Assembly (NCBI GenBank): GCA_015207585.1
Contig: JADEWQ010000050.1
Coordinates: 1-39,162 of the forward strand
Source of the DNA: Pleurocapsales cyanobacterium LEGE 06147
GTDB lineage: Bacteria > Cyanobacteriota > Cyanobacteriia > Cyanobacteriales > Xenococcaceae
Length of the DNA stretch: 39,162 nt
Direction: 5' to 3'
Of this stretch, positions 29,176-36,991 are shown in pieces. How positions within the stretch are numbered: the stretch's first letter is position 1; each line of letters opens with the position of its first letter. The notes beneath the pieces are model-generated. The model searched no databases, was not told the DNA's origin, and saw nothing but the letters and a program-made list of their open reading frames with translations. The position numbers were made by a program, and so were the translations under genes.

Positions 29176-30431
29176 TGACTGAGAGAGGAAGGCTCTTGCT
29201 TAATTAACCGCAAGTAAAGATCGTTTAGTTGAGAAGCTACGCCACTCCAACTAAATTTTTCCTCTACTCGTTTTCTGGCATTGGTTCCCAGTTGCTTTTG
29301 CCATTGAGAATCGTTGAGAATTCGCTCAATTGCCTGACTAAATGCCGCTACATCTTTCGGTGGTGCGAGTAAACCTGTTTGTTCGTTAACGACGGTAAAC
29401 TGCAATCCGCCTACATCAGAAGCGATTACTGGTGTACCGCTTGCCATAGCTTCAATCGCTACTAAACCGAACGGTTCGTAATGACTGGGAACGACACAGA
29501 CATCGGCTGCTGCGTAGTAAACAGGTAACTCTTCATCCCCAATGCGTCCGGGGAATATGGTTTTCTCTGTCATGCCTACTTCGGCGACAATTCCTTCAAT
29601 TCTTTCCCTTTCAATACCGTCACTTCTACCCGGACGAGAACCACCTCCGATAATTAACTGAAGGCGGCTGTCATTGTGCCAAGAAGAATTGCTGACGGCG
29701 CGAACTAATGTTTCTATACCTTTACGTTTATCAAAGCGTCCGACGTAGAGAACCACTTTAGTATCTGCAGCAATTCCCAAACTTTTTCTAGCTTCATCTC
29801 GGTTAATTGCGCCAAAGCGTTCGATATCAGTTCCACAGGGAACAATGGCGATATTTCCCTTGCTAGAAACAAGCGATCGCATATGTTCTTTTTCTTGAGG
29901 ACTCGTAGCGACGATACAATCTGCTTGTTCTAAGCAGTCTTTCTCTACTGTTAAACGAGTAGAGGCAATCATCGGGATAGTTGATATCGATTTATACTTA
30001 ACTGCTCCTAGGGAATGATAAGTATGGACCACAGGTATCGATAACTTCTGTTGCAGTTGCAGTCCTACCCATCCAGAAATCCAATAGTTAGTGTGGATTA
30101 GAGAATACTCTTTATTTTCCTGGTCTTTAAATTCTAAAAGTGCCGAAACGAAATCGTGGCAATAGCCAAAAATTTCATCTCGAGGAACAAACTCTTCCGG
30201 TCCTGCCACTAAACGAATCGTACGACAGTTTTCACTGTGTTGAACGATCTTTGGCTGTTCTGGTTCACTCGCACGAGTAAACATATCTACCTGCCATCCT
30301 TGTCGTGCCAGTGCTTCTCCTACTTGACGTACATAAACATTTTGCCCGCCAGCCTCTTCTTTACCTATGTCTACGGCCGGATCGCCATGTACAGATATCA
30401 GTGCTATGGACTTGGATTGTTTGTCGTTCAT
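29163..30431 (-). CDS. Family 4 glycosyltransferase, sucrose-phosphate synthase-like
   Basis: A 422-residue GT-B enzyme. The N-terminal domain starts ALISVHGDPAVDIGKEEAGGQNVYV (10-34), the sugar-acceptor motif shared by sucrose-phosphate synthase and sucrose synthase. The C-terminal domain has VLYVGRFDKRKGIETLV and the EX7E motif in HYEPFGLVAIEAMASGTPVI. The length equals the short cyanobacterial SPS forms that lack a fused phosphatase domain. Expected reaction: NDP-glucose plus fructose-6-phosphate to sucrose-6-phosphate; another acceptor cannot be excluded. ATG 30431 fits. The stop codon sits in the loop of a 10-bp hairpin. The convergent HAD phosphatase could be a functional partner, though it is closer to the MPGP group than to SPP. 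Confidence 0.8.
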   Translation of the reverse strand: MNDKQSKSIALISVHGDPAVDIGKEEAGGQNVYVRQVGEALARQGWQVDMFTRASEPEQPKIVQHSENCRTIRLVAGPEEFVPRDEIFGYCHDFVSALLEFKDQENKEYSLIHTNYWISGWVGLQLQQKLSIPVVHTYHSLGAVKYKSISTIPMIASTRLTVEKDCLEQADCIVATSPQEKEHMRSLVSSKGNIAIVPCGTDIERFGAINRDEARKSLGIAADTKVVLYVGRFDKRKGIETLVRAVSNSSWHNDSRLQLIIGGGSRPGRSDGIERERIEGIVAEVGMTEKTIFPGRIGDEELPVYYAAADVCVVPSHYEPFGLVAIEAMASGTPVIASDVGGLQFTVVNEQTGLLAPPKDVAAFSQAIERILNDSQWQKQLGTNARKRVEEKFSWSGVASQLNDLYLRLIKQEPSSLSQASA

Positions 30432-31099
30432 AAATTTGTTTAAACCTCAACTCGATCGACGGTAAGGAGAACGCCGAGCGGTATTTTATCTTTTCTCCTC
30501 ACTTATGCCAGCCCTTTTTTCTACAATAAGACTGGCAATTATTTCGTTTTAACTTCTCTTTTGTCTTAATAATAAGACTGTTGCTTGTCAATACCAAACA
30601 ATCTATTTTTTGAGCAAGTATTAATTCTTTTTAGCTAACACTCTAATGCTATTTTACAAGATGTTTTGATAAGACAAGCCTCCTTAAAGTTGTCGCTTTT
30701 TTCTACATAATATAGATTAGAACAGTTACTTGGATTGGCATCACGCTTTATTTCTAAATAGTTTATATGCTAAATTTATCAGCAATTATACATACCATCT
30801 TTTACTTATGGCAAAAATTTTTGTTTGGTCGGGTAAGCGATTTAACTGTTTATTGCTAACTATTTGACCGGACAAGCACGAAAAATTAGAGATTTTCTCC
30901 CCAAAATTTTTATTACTAGTAATAACCCCAATCCTTATGGAGACAGCTTTTCGGCTCTTGGTCGAAAGTCCTAGGAGCGGAGCTTTATTAGTATAAGATT
31001 TATAAATTCTATTTTGATTTTTAATAAAATTTAATTAACCAAAAAAGATGTCAGTATTTCTTGACATAATAAATTAGAGAGAACAAATCAAATAAACTT
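30432..31099. other. Long AT-rich spacer with several small palindromes
   Basis: About 670 bases without a recognisable gene. Seen: GCCAG/CTGGC (30507-30511 and 30532-30536), GTCTTA-ATAA-TAAGAC (about 30562-30577), a perfect 16-bp palindrome TTATTACTAGTAATAA (30910-30925), and a short hairpin GACAA/TTGTC (30673-30677, 30690-30694) followed by a T-run to 30702, which looks like a weak terminator for a plus-strand transcript. It also holds the promoter of the glycosyltransferase gene. Confidence 0.45.
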
Positions 31100-31128
31100 T
31101 TTCCATATTACCGATAGTTTGTTATCAT
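31100..31128 (+). promoter_or_regulatory. Probable promoter of tRNA-Ser
   Basis: TTTCCA (31100-31105) and TATCAT (31123-31128) are separated by 17 bases, which would start transcription about ten bases before the mature tRNA. This is a reasonable sigma-70-type match but not decisive in AT-rich DNA. Confidence 0.4.
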
Positions 31129-31144
31129 GTAATATCGTTACCAA

Positions 31145-31234
31145 GGAGAGGTGGCTGAGCGGTTGAAAGCGGCTCCCTGCTAAGGAGTTATGGGGTTTAA
31201 AACCCCATCGAGGGTTCGAATCCCTCCCTCTCCG
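31145..31234 (+). tRNA. tRNA-Ser (anticodon GCU)
   Basis: A 90-base class II tRNA. The acceptor arm GGAGAGG (31145-31151) pairs with CCTCTCC (31227-31233), discriminator G31234. The anticodon loop CTGCTAA gives GCT at 31179-31181, reading AGU/AGC serine codons. The long variable arm is a GGGGTTT/AAACCCC hairpin, diagnostic for serine/leucine tRNAs. GGTTCGAATCC forms the T-arm. The CCA end is not encoded. Confidence 0.98.
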
Positions 31235-31387
31235 TTCTCGAAAAAAATTTTTGTTGCAGCGATCGCTAAAGAGTAGACTTTAACGAAGTGAAAGTCTATA
31301 TATTTTTAGAATTAAATTATCCCCAAACTTGACGAAGATTTAGTTAAAATCTGATGTCAACTAGGTTTGTGAGGAGCAAAGCAACCT

Positions 31388-32689
31388 ATGGATAAAAACA
31401 TTAATAATAGTCGCCGCTGTCGTATTGGAATTTCTCTGACCGTAACTTTGTTAACTACGAGCTTATGGATTACAGCTTGCCAAAACACTGGTACGAGTAC
31501 TGGTGCTGGAGGAGGAGAAGGACTTAGGTTAGGAACATTGCTGCCAACTACTGGCGACCTTTCCTCTATCGGACAGAATATGCCCGTGGCAGCGCAATTA
31601 GCGGTAGAAACAATTAACGCCTGTGGAGGCGTAAACGGTAACCCCGTTACTCTAATCAACGAAGACGATCAAACAGATCCTAGTGCTGGCAGTACCGCCA
31701 TGACTAAATTAGCAGAGGTAGACAGAGTGGCGGGAGTAGTCGGTTCTTTCGCTAGCAGCGTCTCAAGTGCGGCGGTAGATGTAGCAGTTCGCAATAGAGT
31801 AATGTTGGTGTCTCCTGGCAGCACTAGCCCTGTTTTTACCGAACGTGCTCAAAATGGTGAGTTTGATGGCTATTGGGCAAGAACGGCCCCCCCAGATAAT
31901 TATCAAGCCCAGGCACTTGCAGCCTTGGCAAATAAACAGGGATTTAAAAATGTTTCTACTGTTGTCATCAACAATGACTATGGTGTTGGGTTTGAAAAAG
32001 AATTTGTTGAAGCTTTTAACAAGTTGGGCGGTAATGTGACCGATAAGGGCAATCCAGTACGCTACGATCCCAAGGCAGCTACTTTAGATAGTGAAGCCAA
32101 AGCAGCATTTAGTGGCAAACCCGACGCAGTAGCCGCAGTCCTTTACGCAGAAACAGGCAGTGTATTACTCAGATCGGCTTTCGAGCAAGGTTTGAGCGAA
32201 GGAGTCACTATTTTACTTACCGACGGAGTTTATTCGGAAGATTTTGTCAAGCAAGCCGGAAAAACCGGAGATGGTAAATCGGTTATTGCAGGCGCATTAG
32301 GAACAGTGCCTGGTGCTAATGGTCAAGGACTTCAAGATTTTACTGCCCTTTGGAAAGACAAAACGGGGAGAGAGGTACCAGCTTATGCTCCCCATAGTTG
32401 GGATGCAGCTATATTGATGATGCTAGCTGCTGAAGCTGCTGGTGCCAATACGGGAGAAGGTATTAAAAGTCAAATTCGGGAAGTAGCAAATTCTCCTGGG
32501 ACAGAAGTTACCGATCCCTGTAAGGCGATGGAATTAGTTCGCCAGGGCGAAGATATTAACTATCAGGGAGCTAGTGGTAATGTGGATATCGATGAAAATG
32601 GCGATGTTGTGGGTAGTTATGATGTCTGGAGAGTTAATGATGATGGTAGTTTAGAAGTGATTGATACAGTAACTCCAGCAGTGCAATAA
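31388..32689 (+). CDS. Branched-chain/neutral amino-acid ABC transporter binding lipoprotein, NatB-like
   Basis: A 433-residue periplasmic binding protein of the LivK type (type I fold). A signal sequence ends in a lipobox ITAC with the modified cysteine at C31, followed by a Thr/Gly-rich linker. The mature protein starts LRLGTLLPTTGDLSSIGQ, the usual opening of this family, followed by VAAQLAVETINACGGVNG. Two internal cysteines may form a disulphide. The closest remembered relatives are NatB proteins of cyanobacterial neutral-amino-acid uptake. ATG 31388 has GAGGAG 11 bases upstream. No permease or ATPase gene adjoins it, so it must work with transporter parts encoded elsewhere. Confidence 0.85.
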   Translation: MDKNINNSRRCRIGISLTVTLLTTSLWITACQNTGTSTGAGGGEGLRLGTLLPTTGDLSSIGQNMPVAAQLAVETINACGGVNGNPVTLINEDDQTDPSAGSTAMTKLAEVDRVAGVVGSFASSVSSAAVDVAVRNRVMLVSPGSTSPVFTERAQNGEFDGYWARTAPPDNYQAQALAALANKQGFKNVSTVVINNDYGVGFEKEFVEAFNKLGGNVTDKGNPVRYDPKAATLDSEAKAAFSGKPDAVAAVLYAETGSVLLRSAFEQGLSEGVTILLTDGVYSEDFVKQAGKTGDGKSVIAGALGTVPGANGQGLQDFTALWKDKTGREVPAYAPHSWDAAILMMLAAEAAGANTGEGIKSQIREVANSPGTEVTDPCKAMELVRQGEDINYQGASGNVDIDENGDVVGSYDVWRVNDDGSLEVIDTVTPAVQ

Positions 32690-32701
32690 ATCAACTCAAC
32701 G

Positions 32702-32741
32702 GACAGCTCGCGCCGCCTGAGAAGATACCGGGCGGCATGTC
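32702..32741. terminator. Hairpin between the NatB-like gene and the kinase gene
   Basis: GCCGCC (32712-32717) pairs with GGCGGC (32731-32736), with GACA (32702-32705) and TGTC (32738-32741) as an outer stem. It lies between convergent stop codons. A weak T-rich stretch follows on the plus strand. Confidence 0.6.
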
Positions 32742-32791
32742 TTGTTCTATTATTAAGAAAACTTTAGTCAATTTTAACATTAAAACAAATT

Positions 32792-35410
32792 TTACCGATT
32801 AGATTTGGGTTCGGTTAATTTAATAATTGTATCGAAGTCATAGTTGCGAACTATCTTAATTAAAGCTTGGACGATGGCATGATGCTCTGGTGAAATTAGG
32901 TCGATTAACTGTTCGATTTGTTCGGCATCAACCGCGATCGCAGCCTGATGCAATTGAGCGCATAATTCTTCTGGTAAACTACTCAAATCTTGAATGTCTA
33001 AAGAATCGAGGGAAGAATTAATCACTGGATCGCTAACAGCAAAAGAATCTGTATTGTAGAGATATTTAACTCCTAAATATTGAGCAATTTTCTCAAAAAT
33101 AACTCTTTCTTGAAACGGTTTACGCACAAAATCATCGCAACCAGCAGTTAATATTTTAGCCCTTTGTTCTTCAAAAGCTGAAGCCGTTAGGGCAATAATG
33201 ATTGTGTCTTTACCCTGGGGTTGACTTTTGATATATTGAGTTGCGCTGTAACCATCCATAACGGGCATTCGCATATCCATCCAAATCAAATGGGGTTGCC
33301 AAGTTTCCCATAGGGAGATCGCTTCTCGACCGTCTTTTGCCGAGCGAGTATCGAACCCTATTGTTTGCAACAGTTGCAATAGTAACTGGCGATTTGCTTC
33401 CATATCATCTACTACCAAAATGCGATATTGAGGTTGATCTGGTGCGATCTGCTCCACTCGTCTTTCTTCTGCTAAAGATTTGACTCGATCACTTTGAACC
33501 AGGGAAACTCGAACGTTAAAAGCAAAAGTAGAACCCCTACCTAAAATACTGGTAGCGGTAATCTCACCTCCCATTAACTGCACGAATTGACGACTGATAG
33601 ATAATCCCAGACCCGTACCTCCTTCTGAAGCAATACCACTAGCTGTTTGAGAAAAGGGCTTAAAAAGTTTGTCGAGTTCTTCGGGAGCGATTCCTTGACC
33701 TGTATCTGAGACTTCAAAGTGAATTGTTATTTGTTCTTGGGAGGCAGTGCGTTGCGGAGCGAGTGTGGTCTTGGGGGTTTCCCCCATGAACAACTCGCGT
33801 CGAGGTTCCTGAGGAGCTGTCTCTTGAGGTTTCCTCAAGAGTTTATACGCCCCGTCCCGTTGTAGCACCTGCCGTTCATTTGTCCTTTGTCCTTTGTGGT
33901 TTCTTGCCAATGACGAATGACCAATGACTGATGACACTTTTAGGGTTACACTTCCTTCATTGGTAAATTTGATGGCATTACTAAGAAGATTGAGCAGAAC
34001 CTGTCGTAGCTTTCTTCGATCGCTATAAATATATCGGGGCAATTCTTCAGCTAAAATCAAGTTAAAGGCTAGCTGCTTAGATTCGGCTCGCATCTGAAAC
34101 ATTTCTTTAATCGTTTGTAAAAAGCTATACAAATCGAATGATTCTGGGTTGAGAGTAGTTTTACCAGCCTCTATTTTGGACATCTCCAGAACATCGTCGA
34201 TCAGGTTGAGCAGATGTTCGCCACTGCGATTGATAATAGCGATAGCTTCTTTTTGATTAGCGGTGGCTGTAGTATCTCTTTCTAGCAACTGAGCAAAACC
34301 GAGAATCGCATTGAGAGGAGTCCGTAGTTCATGACTCATATTCGCCAGAAACAAGCTTTTGGAACGACTAGCAGCTTCTGCTTCTCGGGCTTTTACTTCT
34401 AACTGATGACTATAGTCTTCTAATTTTTGACGAGAAAGGGATAATTGTCGCGACAACCAGTTAATTCCTATTAGTAATCCCAAAACTGATAACAATCCCA
34501 CAGCGACGATAGTACTTGCCAATTGACGGGCAGGGGCAAAAGCTTCCTCTTGACCAATTTCGATCATTAGAGCAATATCTCGATCGTTAAGCCAGCGATA
34601 AACTCCTAAAACCGGCACTCCCGCATAGTTGTGATAGCGACCGTAACCACTCGAACCGCTCATTGCTGCATCAATTCCAGGGCTAGACACCCCATCGGGA
34701 TAGTCTGAACTTCGCTCGGAGTTACCAGAAATAAAAGCATTTTTACTGACCAGCGAGCCAACCAAGTAAGTTTCGCCACTATCTCCTAAACCAGTTCGTT
34801 CCCGCACAATGCGATCGATTCGGTCGAGGTCGATCTCGACTAAGATGATTCCCTGGCGTACTCCTTGGGAGTCGACTAACGGTTTTGCAAGAGTAATGGT
34901 TGGTTCTCCAGTTACGGGGGAAACATAAAAAATCGGAGCAAAGTTATCTTCTAGTTCTACTTGTTCGACATAGGTAATATTGGCTAAAATCTCATATTCC
35001 CCTTCACGCTGCTGGTTAGTCGAGAGAATAATTTTGTTACGGCGATCGAGGATAAAAATTTCCCCCAAACTAGGTTTCGTCTTAATTACAGCTTGGAAAT
35101 AACGAGAGAGAACCTGATAAGCCTCACGGGATTCCTCTAATAATCTTGCTTCACATAAAATTTGCAATTTAGCACGTATATCTGGCAATTCAGTAATTAA
35201 TAAAAAATCTCGTTGTTGATCTTCAAACCAACGAGTAATTTCTCCTTCTTTAAGAGTTGCAGCTACTCGGAGTCGCTCAAAAGCAGCTTGTTGCAGAGCT
35301 TTTCTCGCTTGAAAATAAGCAACACCTCCTACTATGCCCACGGTAATTAAAGCAAGTAACAAAAAATAGTTAGTAATTTTGGTGGTCAGAGACTGTTGCC
35401 AGTGCTTCAT
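32792..35410 (-). CDS. Membrane hybrid histidine kinase with Cache-like sensor and receiver domain
   Basis: An 872-residue hybrid sensor kinase. Membrane helix 1 (about 14-33), a periplasmic Cache-like domain (about 35-295) and helix 2 (about 296-316) lead into a coiled coil. HisKA follows with phospho-acceptor H360 (NMSHELRTPLNAILGF). The ATPase domain has the N box at N478, DTGQGI (569-574) and GGTGLGL (597-603). The receiver domain (about 662-780) has phospho-acceptor D712. A helical tail of about 80 residues ends the protein. Between the N and G1 boxes lies a 67-residue insertion (about 494-560), encoded by repeat DNA with two strong hairpins. It keeps the frame, but whether the kinase tolerates it is unknown. 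The gene is 68 bases behind two binding-protein genes on the same strand. Confidence 0.9.
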   Translation of the reverse strand: MKHWQQSLTTKITNYFLLLALITVGIVGGVAYFQARKALQQAAFERLRVAATLKEGEITRWFEDQQRDFLLITELPDIRAKLQILCEARLLEESREAYQVLSRYFQAVIKTKPSLGEIFILDRRNKIILSTNQQREGEYEILANITYVEQVELEDNFAPIFYVSPVTGEPTITLAKPLVDSQGVRQGIILVEIDLDRIDRIVRERTGLGDSGETYLVGSLVSKNAFISGNSERSSDYPDGVSSPGIDAAMSGSSGYGRYHNYAGVPVLGVYRWLNDRDIALMIEIGQEEAFAPARQLASTIVAVGLLSVLGLLIGINWLSRQLSLSRQKLEDYSHQLEVKAREAEAASRSKSLFLANMSHELRTPLNAILGFAQLLERDTTATANQKEAIAIINRSGEHLLNLIDDVLEMSKIEAGKTTLNPESFDLYSFLQTIKEMFQMRAESKQLAFNLILAEELPRYIYSDRRKLRQVLLNLLSNAIKFTNEGSVTLKVSSVIGHSSLARNHKGQRTNERQVLQRDGAYKLLRKPQETAPQEPRRELFMGETPKTTLAPQRTASQEQITIHFEVSDTGQGIAPEELDKLFKPFSQTASGIASEGGTGLGLSISRQFVQLMGGEITATSILGRGSTFAFNVRVSLVQSDRVKSLAEERRVEQIAPDQPQYRILVVDDMEANRQLLLQLLQTIGFDTRSAKDGREAISLWETWQPHLIWMDMRMPVMDGYSATQYIKSQPQGKDTIIIALTASAFEEQRAKILTAGCDDFVRKPFQERVIFEKIAQYLGVKYLYNTDSFAVSDPVINSSLDSLDIQDLSSLPEELCAQLHQAAIAVDAEQIEQLIDLISPEHHAIVQALIKIVRNYDFDTIIKLTEPKSNR
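33731..33936. repeat. Palindromic repeat plus heptamer arrays inserted in the kinase gene
   Basis: Within the kinase's ATPase coding region: GGGGG-TTT-CCCCC (33773-33785), CTCTTGAGG-TTT-CCTCAAGAG (33821-33841), TTTGTCC/TTTGTCC/TTTGTGG (33879-33899) and AATGACG/AATGACC/AATGACT/GATGACA (33909-33936). The block replaces what is normally a short loop, is near a multiple of three, and contains no in-frame stop. It looks like an interspersed cyanobacterial repeat that has become coding. Confidence 0.7.
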
Positions 35411-35478
35411 TGTCCATAACGCGACTGCTCAATTTTAATTTTGTCTTATTGTTTTAAATAATAAAATTAAGACCTAAA

Positions 35479-36894
35479 CTACCATTGTTTAAAAATCTCT
35501 TCGATTCGCGCGATCGCTTCGTCAGCTGCTTGTTCGGGAGAAATTTTATTTACAATTATTCGATTTAGAGTCTTACCCCAAATATTTTCTTTTAACACTT
35601 GACTGTAGGCTGGATGATCGACAACATAAAACAAACGGGTTTGACCTTCAGTCAAAACTTTAGTTGCAAGGGCAAGATAAGGATCGCTAGTTTGCTGCCA
35701 AAAAGAATCTAACCAAACAGAGCTTTGTACTGGGAGATTCCTACTGCCAGAGGCTTTTAAATACTCGGTCATAATTTGAGGTTGAATTAAATATTGCAGA
35801 AAATCTTTGGCTTGTTGTTTATGGACTGAATTGGTAGGCATAACGGCTTGGCGGATTGGGGTTAAATAACGCATTGGTTCACCGTTAGGTTTGTTAGGAA
35901 ATTCGGAAATTCCCAGTTGGTTGTAATAAGTCTCGCTGTCTTGGCGAACTGCTGAAGCAATAGAAAGGGTATTATTGGGAGTCATCAAAACCATCTGATT
36001 GAGTAAGTTGCGGTTGTTTTCTGAATTTAACCAGTTGATTGCATCAGGAGGAACATAACCTTGTTGATAAAACTGGGTGTACCAGTCCAAACACTTTATA
36101 ATTCCTTGACGCACTTCAGGGCGATTGACTAATAATTTTCCTTGAGAATTGAGCAAAGATACATTGTATGCTTCCAAAATTTGTTCAAATAACAGATAGG
36201 TATCGTCTGCACCTTCCGCTCCAGAATAGGGAAATCCTAAGCCATAAACATTGCGATCGTGCTGAGTTTTTAACTTCGATTGTGCTTGCTGCCAAAATTG
36301 CCAAAAACCATCCCAATCTTGGGGAAGATCGATTTCACTTAAACCGATTGGCGCTAGTAACTTCTGCCAGTAAAAAATCAAAATAGTAGATTGATAGACT
36401 GGTACTCCATAGTAGCTACGTTTTCCTGTAACTCGATTATGGTAGGTAATTGCCTTAAGAATATTTTCCGAATAAAGCTCTTTTACTGGCTCAATTAGAG
36501 CCGAGACATCTTCTAGTTTGCCCTCCCAAGCTAAACGGGGATAGAGAATTCTCTCCGCCGAACTATTCATCACTAAGTCGGGAGGATTGCCTGCTTTAAC
36601 GGCTCTTGCAATTTTTTCTGATAATTCGCTCGTGGTATAGAAAGAGAGTTTAACCTTATTTCCCGTTTGTTCTTGCCAACGATTAACAATTGCCTGTAAA
36701 GCTTCGTCTTCAGTCAACTCAAACCCCTTTTCCCACCAAATAATCAAGGCGTTAGTTTTAGTAGGAGATTCGGTAACTCGTTCGCGATTTAATTCCATTT
36801 CATTAGAACAGGCAATGATAGCCCAAGTTATTACAATCAGTAAACTGAAATGCAAATACTTTAGACCCCTGCAACGACCATAACCGAACCACAT
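35479..36894 (-). CDS. Sugar-type extracellular solute-binding lipoprotein (copy 1)
   Basis: A family 1 ABC solute-binding protein of 471 residues. ATG 36894 is preferred to an in-frame TTG at 36903. The signal sequence ends in a lipobox IIAC with lipid-modified C29 by this start. Family features are ALIIWWEKGFELTEDEALQ at the mature N-terminus, AGNPPDL near 105-111, aromatic-rich ligand-cleft segments (IFYWQKLL, WDGFWQFWQQ), and the C-terminal AADEAIARIEEIF. More than half the residues match its upstream neighbour by eye. No permease or ATPase gene is present. The gene is followed 68 bases later by the hybrid kinase, so a sensing role is likely. The ligand is unknown; a sugar or glycoside is the family norm. 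Confidence 0.88.
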   Translation of the reverse strand: MWFGYGRCRGLKYLHFSLLIVITWAIIACSNEMELNRERVTESPTKTNALIIWWEKGFELTEDEALQAIVNRWQEQTGNKVKLSFYTTSELSEKIARAVKAGNPPDLVMNSSAERILYPRLAWEGKLEDVSALIEPVKELYSENILKAITYHNRVTGKRSYYGVPVYQSTILIFYWQKLLAPIGLSEIDLPQDWDGFWQFWQQAQSKLKTQHDRNVYGLGFPYSGAEGADDTYLLFEQILEAYNVSLLNSQGKLLVNRPEVRQGIIKCLDWYTQFYQQGYVPPDAINWLNSENNRNLLNQMVLMTPNNTLSIASAVRQDSETYYNQLGISEFPNKPNGEPMRYLTPIRQAVMPTNSVHKQQAKDFLQYLIQPQIMTEYLKASGSRNLPVQSSVWLDSFWQQTSDPYLALATKVLTEGQTRLFYVVDHPAYSQVLKENIWGKTLNRIIVNKISPEQAADEAIARIEEIFKQW

Positions 36895-36991
36895 ATTAAA
36901 CAAATTTATTCAATCATTAACAAAAAATTGCCATACACCATAAAACTCGATCGAGAAGAACTAGGGAAGTTGTTTCACAAATTAGCAATAC

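Noticed and set aside
31062-31090. TTGACA-type promoter for tRNA-Ser
   Set aside because: A good -35 hexamer is present near 31063, but no matching -10 box lies 16-18 bases downstream. The TTTCCA/TATCAT pair nearer the tRNA fits better.
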